Of a stretch of 64,000 nucleotides of DNA, positions 59,214 through 64,000 are shown in pieces. The stretch is from Hymenobacter sediminis. GTDB lineage: Bacteria; Bacteroidota; Bacteroidia; Cytophagales; Hymenobacteraceae. The stretch is from positions 124,001 to 188,000 of the forward strand of contig NZ_QKNS01000002.1 in NCBI RefSeq assembly GCF_003231285.1, read 5' to 3'. The number at the start of each line of letters is the position of its first letter. The first letter of the stretch is position 1. The translations under genes were made by a program, and so were the position numbers. The notes below the pieces were generated by a model. That model saw only the letters and a list, made by a program, of their open reading frames with translations. It made no database searches and had not been told where the DNA came from.

Positions 59214-60923
59214 ATGCAAGACGCCGCCACTTATTCAGCTCCTCTCGGGCCTCAGTTGCCTAAAACTCCTACGGGCATCGATGGCCTGGATGAGATTACC
59301 GAAGGAGGCCTGCCGCAGGGGCGGCCCACTTTGGTATGCGGCAGCGCCGGCTGTGGCAAAACCCTAATGGGCGTTGAGTTTCTGGTGCGCGGCATTCTGG
59401 AATACGATGAGCCGGGGGTACTGATGGCTTTTGAAGAAACTGCCGATGAGCTGGCTGCCAACGTCACCTCCCTGGGCTTCGACTTACAGGCCTTGCAGGA
59501 CCAGGGCAAGCTCCGCCTCGACCATGTGCACATCGACCGCTCAGAAATTGAAGAAACCGGCGAGTACGACCTGGAAGGACTGTTTATCCGGCTGGGCTAC
59601 GCCATTGACTTCATCGGAGCCAAGCGGGTAGTGCTGGATACCATTGAAGCGTTGTTCTCCGGGTTTCCCAACCAGGCCATACTGCGCTCCGAAATTCGGA
59701 GGCTATTTCGCTGGCTGAAGGACAAAGGCGTAACTACCATTATTACAGCCGAGCGGGGCGAGGGCTCCCTTACCCGGCAGGGACTAGAAGAGTACGTTTC
59801 GGACTGCGTTATTTTGCTGGATAACCGGGTAATTGAACAGATTACCACCCGCCGCCTGCGCATTGTGAAGTACCGTGGTAGCACCCACGGCACCAACGAG
59901 TACCCTTACCTCATCACGGAAGAGGGCATTTCGGTACTGCCCGTGACCAGCCTGAAATTGGCCCATGAGGTATCCGACGAAATTGTGTCTTCGGGTGTAC
60001 CGGCGCTAGATGAAATGTTTGGGCGTCGGGGCTTCTTCAAGGGTAGCAGTATTTTGGTTACCGGCACGGCTGGCACCGCCAAAACCACGCTGGCAGCAGC
60101 TTTTGCCGCGGAAATCTGCCGCTCAGGAAAACGCTGCTTGTTCTTTGCCTTCGAAGAGTCGCCGCAGCAGCTGGTGCGCAACATGCGCTCCGTCGGCCTT
60201 GATCTAAACAAGTATCAGGAGCAGGGTTTGCTGCATATCGAAGCTTCGCGCCCTACCCTCAATGGCCTCGAAAAACACCTCGTCACGCTGCACAAATTTA
60301 TTAGGGACTGGCAGCCCGAAGCGGTAGTTATTGACCCCATCAGCAACCTGATTACGGTAGGCAACATTACCGAGGTGCGCAGCATGCTCACCCGCCTCAT
60401 CGACTTTCTAAAGGTCAACAACATCACGGCCCTGTTCACCTCCCTCATCAGCGGCCGCAACATCCAGCAGGAAATGACTGAGGAGGGCGTGTCTTCCTTA
60501 GTAGACACCTGGCTGAGTGTGCGCGACCTGGAGGGGGTAGGGGAGCGAAACCGGGGCATCAGCATTCTGAAAGCCCGCGGCATGGCCCATTCCAACCAAG
60601 TGCGCGAGTTTCTCGTTACCGACGAGGGAATCCGCCTACTGGACGTAGTGATTGGGCCTACGGGCATCGTTACGGGAGCCAGCCGCCTGACTCAGCAGAT
60701 AAAAGAGCAGGCCGAAGCCCTGGCCAACCAGCAGGAGCTGGAACGCAAAGACCGTGAGCTGGAACGCAAGCGGCGCGTGCTGGAAGCTACCATTAACAAC
60801 TTGCGCACGGAATTTGAATCAGTGGAAGAGGAGCTGCGGCAAATCAACCACGATGAGCTAATGCGCCAGCAGGCACTGCGCTATAACCGGCAAAACATCG
60901 CCGGTTCCTCATCTCCCGAATAG
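59214..60923 (+). CDS. kaiC: KaiC-family double-domain ATPase/kinase
   Basis: 569 residues with two RecA-like domains. CI has Walker A GSAGCGKT (43-50) and the paired catalytic Glu74-Glu75. CII has Walker A GTAGTAKT (284-291) and Glu314-Glu315. By alignment with cyanobacterial KaiC the CII phosphorylation sites S431/T432 correspond to Ser427-Ser428, and T426 to Thr422. The C-terminal tail (about 490-560) is a charged coiled coil rather than the short KaiA-binding tail, making the protein about 50 residues longer. Two kaiB genes and a histidine kinase follow closely. Function as a clock, hourglass timer or stress regulator is undetermined. Confidence 0.93.
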   Translation: MQDAATYSAPLGPQLPKTPTGIDGLDEITEGGLPQGRPTLVCGSAGCGKTLMGVEFLVRGILEYDEPGVLMAFEETADELAANVTSLGFDLQALQDQGKLRLDHVHIDRSEIEETGEYDLEGLFIRLGYAIDFIGAKRVVLDTIEALFSGFPNQAILRSEIRRLFRWLKDKGVTTIITAERGEGSLTRQGLEEYVSDCVILLDNRVIEQITTRRLRIVKYRGSTHGTNEYPYLITEEGISVLPVTSLKLAHEVSDEIVSSGVPALDEMFGRRGFFKGSSILVTGTAGTAKTTLAAAFAAEICRSGKRCLFFAFEESPQQLVRNMRSVGLDLNKYQEQGLLHIEASRPTLNGLEKHLVTLHKFIRDWQPEAVVIDPISNLITVGNITEVRSMLTRLIDFLKVNNITALFTSLISGRNIQQEMTEEGVSSLVDTWLSVRDLEGVGERNRGISILKARGMAHSNQVREFLVTDEGIRLLDVVIGPTGIVTGASRLTQQIKEQAEALANQQELERKDRELERKRRVLEATINNLRTEFESVEEELRQINHDELMRQQALRYNRQNIAGSSSPE

Positions 60924-60964
60924 GGCTCCACTACTTTCTTTACCACCTACACCGTTCCTAGAGT

Positions 60965-61282
60965 ATGGAGACCCCGCTTGCACCTACTGCCACTGAAGAT
61001 GAAACCTGGGAACTGCGCCTGTACGTGGCCGGCCAGACGGTAAAGTCCGTTACGGCCCTGGCTAACCTGAAATCGTATTGCGAGCAGCACCTGAAAGGGC
61101 GCTACAAGCTGGAAGTAATTGACTTGCTGGTGCATCCGCAGCTAGCGGCCGGCGACCAGATTTTGGCTATCCCGACGCTGGTGCGCAAAGTGCCCGTCCC
61201 GATACGTAAAATAATTGGCGACCTGTCGAATCAGGAGCGCGTACTGGTAGGATTAGACATCCGGCCGGCTGAGAGTAAGTAA
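60965..61282 (+). CDS. kaiB: KaiB-like protein, first copy
   Basis: 105 residues with the KaiB thioredoxin-like fold. Visible motifs are [20 protein letters not shown], the [12 protein letters not shown] segment, [12 protein letters not shown] and IIGDLS. There is no CxxC redox pair. In cyanobacteria KaiB binds the CI ring of KaiC after changing fold. This copy lies 41 nt after kaiC and 9 nt before a second kaiB. Confidence 0.9.
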   Translation: METPLAPTATEDETWELRLYVAGQTVKSVTALANLKSYCEQHLKGRYKLEVIDLLVHPQLAAGDQILAIPTLVRKVPVPIRKIIGDLSNQERVLVGLDIRPAESK

Positions 61283-61291
61283 GCCCCGCGG

Positions 61292-61618
61292 ATGGAATCA
61301 GACGAACAAAGTGAGGGTGCAGCCCATTATGTGCTGCATCTGTATATCACCGGAGCTACTCCCAACTCTACCCGGGCGGTCCAGAACATTAAGGCTATCT
61401 GCGAACAGCATTTGAAAAGCCGCTACGAATTGCTGATCATTGACATTTATCAGCAGCCGGAGCTGGCCAAGCAAGATCAGATTATTGCAGCACCTACGCT
61501 GATTAAAAAACATCCCCTCCCGGCTCGTCGTCTGATTGGGGACCTTTCGGAACACAACAAGGTGCTACTGGCTTTGGGCCTGTCGCCACCGCCCGGTCCA
61601 GACAGCGTCCATGAGTGA
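61292..61618 (+). CDS. kaiB: KaiB-like protein, second copy
   Basis: 108 residues and clearly a divergent paralogue of the first copy (LHLYITGATPNSTRAVQNIK, DIYQQPELAKQDQIIAAPTLI, LIGDLSEHNKVL). It has an acidic N-terminus and a Pro-rich C-terminal tail. Its stop overlaps the kinase start by 8 nt (61611-61618), indicating coupled translation. Two KaiB forms may bind different states or sites of KaiC; this is inference. Confidence 0.9.
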   Translation: MESDEQSEGAAHYVLHLYITGATPNSTRAVQNIKAICEQHLKSRYELLIIDIYQQPELAKQDQIIAAPTLIKKHPLPARRLIGDLSEHNKVLLALGLSPPPGPDSVHE

Positions 61619-63320
61619 TAAAGAGCCACCCGGTGCCGCCGACTTACTCCGTGAAAACGAGGAACTGCGTCAGCAACTGCTAGAGGCGGAAGAGCTGATT
61701 ACAGCCATCCGTACCGGAGCTGTTGATGCATTGGCGGTGCAAGGTGCTGAGGGGCCCCGCATTTTCACGCTGCAAAGTGCCGATCAGGGCTACCGCACCC
61801 TTATTGAGCAGATGAACGAGGGGGCACTGCTGCTCAGCCGAGACGCGACGGTGCTCTACGGCAATGCTTGCCTGGCCGGGCTGCTAGGACTGGTGTTGGA
61901 AGAAGTAATAGGTAGTTCTTTTCAGAGTTTCGTGCCAGCGGAATTTCTGCCGTATTGGTACAACCTCCTGGAGAAAGGGTGGGAAGGTAAAAGCCGCGGA
62001 GAAATGCCGCTGCAAACAAAGTCAGGCCTTCTGCAGCCATTCTCAGTGTCAATGAACGTGCTGGAGTTTGATGGCATGCCGGTGTTGGCCGTTATCATCA
62101 CCGATCTTTCGGCTCAGCGGGAAATCAAGGACATCCGGGCACAGGTGCAGCAGCAAAACAGCCTGCTCGAGCGCCAGCAGCAGGAATTACGGCAGCAGCA
62201 GCAGGCTCAAGCGGCCATTGCGCAGGCTGCCGCTGAGGCCAACCGCATGCTGGAAGGTATTCCGCAGATTGCCTGGACGGCCGACACCCAGGGCCGGAAC
62301 ACGTACCTGAACCGCCAGTGGTTTTACTATACCGGTTACGATACGGCTTCCGCAACCGGCAACAACATCAAAGCACAAATTCACTCCGATGACCTGCCGA
62401 TGGCTATGGCGCGCTGGCGTAACAGCCTCACAATGGGCACGGCGCTAGAGGTGGAGTGCCGGATTAAAAACCACCAGGGCCATTACCGCTGGATGCTGGG
62501 GCGGGCCCTACCCTCCCGCAATGAGCAAGGCGAAATCATTCAGTGGATTGGCACTTATACCGACATCCACGAGCACCGCCTGGCCCAGGAGCGCATTGAT
62601 AGGGCCCAACGGGAACTGCGGGAAAACAACGAGCGGCTTACCCGCGTCAATGCCGACCTGGACAACTTCATCTACACTGCCTCCCACGACCTGAAGGCGC
62701 CCATCAACAACATTGAAGGGCTGCTGCATGCTCTGCTTCCTGAGCTTGATACCCCCTGCGGAGAGCATGTGGAGCTGCTGCTGAGCATGATGCAGGACTC
62801 AGTGGACCGCTTCAAGCGTACTATTGAGCACCTGACCGAAGTAACCAAGCTGCAGAAGGAAAACGATCAGCCTGTGGCTACGGTAGATCTGGCTACCCTC
62901 ATCCGAGAAGTAAGCCTCGATTTGGCGCCCTTGTTCCAGGAAGCGGGTGGCGTGCTGGAGGTGACCGTAAGCAGTTGCCCTACCATCTCCTTTGCCGAAA
63001 AGAACCTGCGCAGTATCATCTATAACCTGCTCAGCAACGCCTTAAAGTATCGTTCGCCGGAGCGGCCGGTCCGCGTGCATATTCGCAGCACGAAGCTGGA
63101 TAAGTACCTGCTGCTGGAGGTGCAGGATAATGGCTTGGGCCTGAAGGCGGAAAGCACCCACAAGATGTTTTCCATGTTCCAGCGGTTTCATGACCACGTG
63201 GAGGGTAGCGGAATCGGGCTATACATGGTCAAGAAGATGGTGGAAAACGCCGGCGGCCGGATCGAGGTACAAAGTCAGGTAGGGGAGGGTACCACCTTTT
63301 CTGTGTACTTCAAGCGTTAA
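61611..63320 (+). CDS. PAS-domain histidine kinase linked to kaiCBB
   Basis: 569 residues, soluble, with no membrane segments. A short coiled coil (10-45) is followed by a first PAS domain (about 60-170) and a coiled-coil linker rich in Gln (175-210). A second PAS/PAC domain (about 212-325), HisKA with His359 in TASHDLKAPINNIEG, and HATPase with NLLSNALKY and VEGSGIGLYMVKKMVE complete it. The ATG at 61611 gives MSDKEPP and overlaps the kaiB end. No response regulator is adjacent. It may be the output or input kinase of the Kai module, as SasA-like kinases are in cyanobacteria. Confidence 0.9.
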   Translation: MSDKEPPGAADLLRENEELRQQLLEAEELITAIRTGAVDALAVQGAEGPRIFTLQSADQGYRTLIEQMNEGALLLSRDATVLYGNACLAGLLGLVLEEVIGSSFQSFVPAEFLPYWYNLLEKGWEGKSRGEMPLQTKSGLLQPFSVSMNVLEFDGMPVLAVIITDLSAQREIKDIRAQVQQQNSLLERQQQELRQQQQAQAAIAQAAAEANRMLEGIPQIAWTADTQGRNTYLNRQWFYYTGYDTASATGNNIKAQIHSDDLPMAMARWRNSLTMGTALEVECRIKNHQGHYRWMLGRALPSRNEQGEIIQWIGTYTDIHEHRLAQERIDRAQRELRENNERLTRVNADLDNFIYTASHDLKAPINNIEGLLHALLPELDTPCGEHVELLLSMMQDSVDRFKRTIEHLTEVTKLQKENDQPVATVDLATLIREVSLDLAPLFQEAGGVLEVTVSSCPTISFAEKNLRSIIYNLLSNALKYRSPERPVRVHIRSTKLDKYLLLEVQDNGLGLKAESTHKMFSMFQRFHDHVEGSGIGLYMVKKMVENAGGRIEVQSQVGEGTTFSVYFKR

Positions 63321-63338
63321 AAAACGTAGTGTATTCGT

Positions 63339-63785
63339 CTATCGATAAATTTCATCCTGCTGGCTAAAGGAAGACAGCAGACCATAAAGCGAAAGGTTGT
63401 CGTTCTCGGAATAGGTAGCTAAGTGTGTTGCTGGGTTTTCGGGGTCCTGGTAGCCTGCCAGCTGCCGGAAGGCCTCGGGGTTGACTACCTGAAAGCCCAT
63501 AAACCACTGCGAAAAGTTACGGCCCTGAATGGGGCCATCGGAAAGCTTGGTTACGCCAAAATGCCGCTGGTCATGCTCAATCCGCTGGAAGATGTAGTGC
63601 ACTTCCTCTTGGGTTCCTTCCAGTACCTGCATGATATTGCCATTGCTGTACAGCAACAAGCCAGTGAGGCCATGCGCCTCATTCCAGGCACGCGACTGGA
63701 TGAGCAGGGCTTCCAGTTCGGGCTCCGTCATGGGGGTAGTGGCAACGCTTTGATACACGAGGTGGTGAAGGGTTTGGGCTGACAT
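63339..63785 (-). CDS. BLUF-domain blue-light sensor
   Basis: 148 residues, essentially one BLUF (FAD-binding) domain with a short C-terminal helix region. The key flavin-contacting residues are present: Tyr11 in LVYQSVA, Asn35 in SRAWNEAHGLTGLL and Gln53 in IMQVLEG, plus the QWFMGF segment with Trp and Met. There is no effector domain, so it probably signals by protein contact. It converges on the Kai-linked kinase, 18 nt between stops. The ATG at 63785 is chosen; a longer frame would add an unlikely basic extension. Confidence 0.9.
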   Translation of the reverse strand: MSAQTLHHLVYQSVATTPMTEPELEALLIQSRAWNEAHGLTGLLLYSNGNIMQVLEGTQEEVHYIFQRIEHDQRHFGVTKLSDGPIQGRNFSQWFMGFQVVNPEAFRQLAGYQDPENPATHLATYSENDNLSLYGLLSSFSQQDEIYR

Positions 63786-64000
63786 AGACGGAAGAAAGAG
63801 AAAGGACAGAGAGCAGGAGCAAAGGCTAATTAAGTTTTTTATAAGGACAAGGCAATAGCTGAGTAGGCTGGTCCTTCGGGTTTGTACACTGGGTTGAGAA
63901 TGGGCTACAAAGAGAGCATGAAGTGCTGAATTCTGCCGAAAATTGGCCTGAAAGCGCAATGCGGCCAGCTTATACAAGTCCGTGCTGATTGCACGCAGCC
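63786..64000. other. Upstream region of the BLUF gene at the window edge
   Basis: 215 bp with no confident gene. On the minus strand TAGCCTTTG, with one base more than the TAnnTTTG spacing, lies about 40 nt before the BLUF start and may be its promoter. Confidence 0.35.

Overview
The window looks like chromosomal DNA of a GC-rich, gliding-type member of the Bacteroidota, most like Hymenobacter and its relatives. The evidence is a gldA-gldF-gldG gliding cluster, a secreted protein with a type IX secretion (T9SS) C-terminal sorting domain, promoter-like TTTG/TAnnTTTG boxes in place of -35/-10 boxes, few Shine-Dalgarno sites, and many lipoproteins and proteins of Bacteroidota families. No rRNA, tRNA, CRISPR array, prophage or intact insertion sequence was seen.

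Layout. (1) 144-6776: tryptophan operon trpG-trpD-trpC-trpF-trpB-trpA ending in a DAHP synthase (aroF); trpE is presumably just left of the window. Palindromic repeats lie before trpG, between trpB and trpA, and between trpA and aroF. (2) 6866-9672: a membrane AraC-type regulator, then a decaying stretch with a broken DoxX gene and a short chimeric scar made of the 3' end of pgl fused to the 3' end of aroF. (3) 9673-17380: sugar-acid and pentose phosphate block: rpiA, then on the minus strand gnd, a periplasmic hydroxyisourate hydrolase, zwf and pgl, and on the plus strand gluconate kinase and permease. (4) 17424-19439: two tandem aromatic amino acid hydroxylase genes, each preceded by a promoter-like box, a short leader reading frame and a terminator hairpin. 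The second leader is rich in tyrosine codons and has a clear alternative pairing, so it looks like a classical attenuator. (5) 19623-38093: mixed housekeeping and envelope genes, including an ABC1/UbiB kinase with a TetR regulator, a T9SS-exported beta-propeller protein, photolyase, pyruvate carboxylase and M28 and M1 peptidases. (6) 38278-46646: a CzcCBA-type metal efflux system with its two-component system, and two matching four-repeat operators. (7) 46752-54574: TPR protein, EtfBA, bifunctional nuclease, DinB protein, MlaFE-like lipid transporter, SDRs and lipoproteins. (8) 54585-58968: an SDR and the GldA/F/G transporter. (9) 59214-63785: a KaiC-KaiB-KaiB-histidine kinase module without KaiA, converging on a BLUF blue-light sensor.

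How the genes work together. aroF feeds the shikimate pathway and trpGDCFBA turns chorismate into tryptophan, while the phenylalanine hydroxylase pair makes tyrosine or starts aromatic breakdown. zwf-pgl-gnd plus rpiA form the oxidative pentose phosphate route, and gntK/gntT feed gluconate into it. The CzcRS-like two-component system probably activates czcCBA through tandem 11-bp repeats. The Kai module and the BLUF protein suggest a time- or light-linked signalling locus.

The observations most worth follow-up are the tyrosine-leader attenuator, the loss of an iron ligand in the first hydroxylase copy, the twin four-repeat operators in the metal locus (one drives no recognised gene), the pgl/aroF duplication scar, and the Kai-BLUF neighbourhood.
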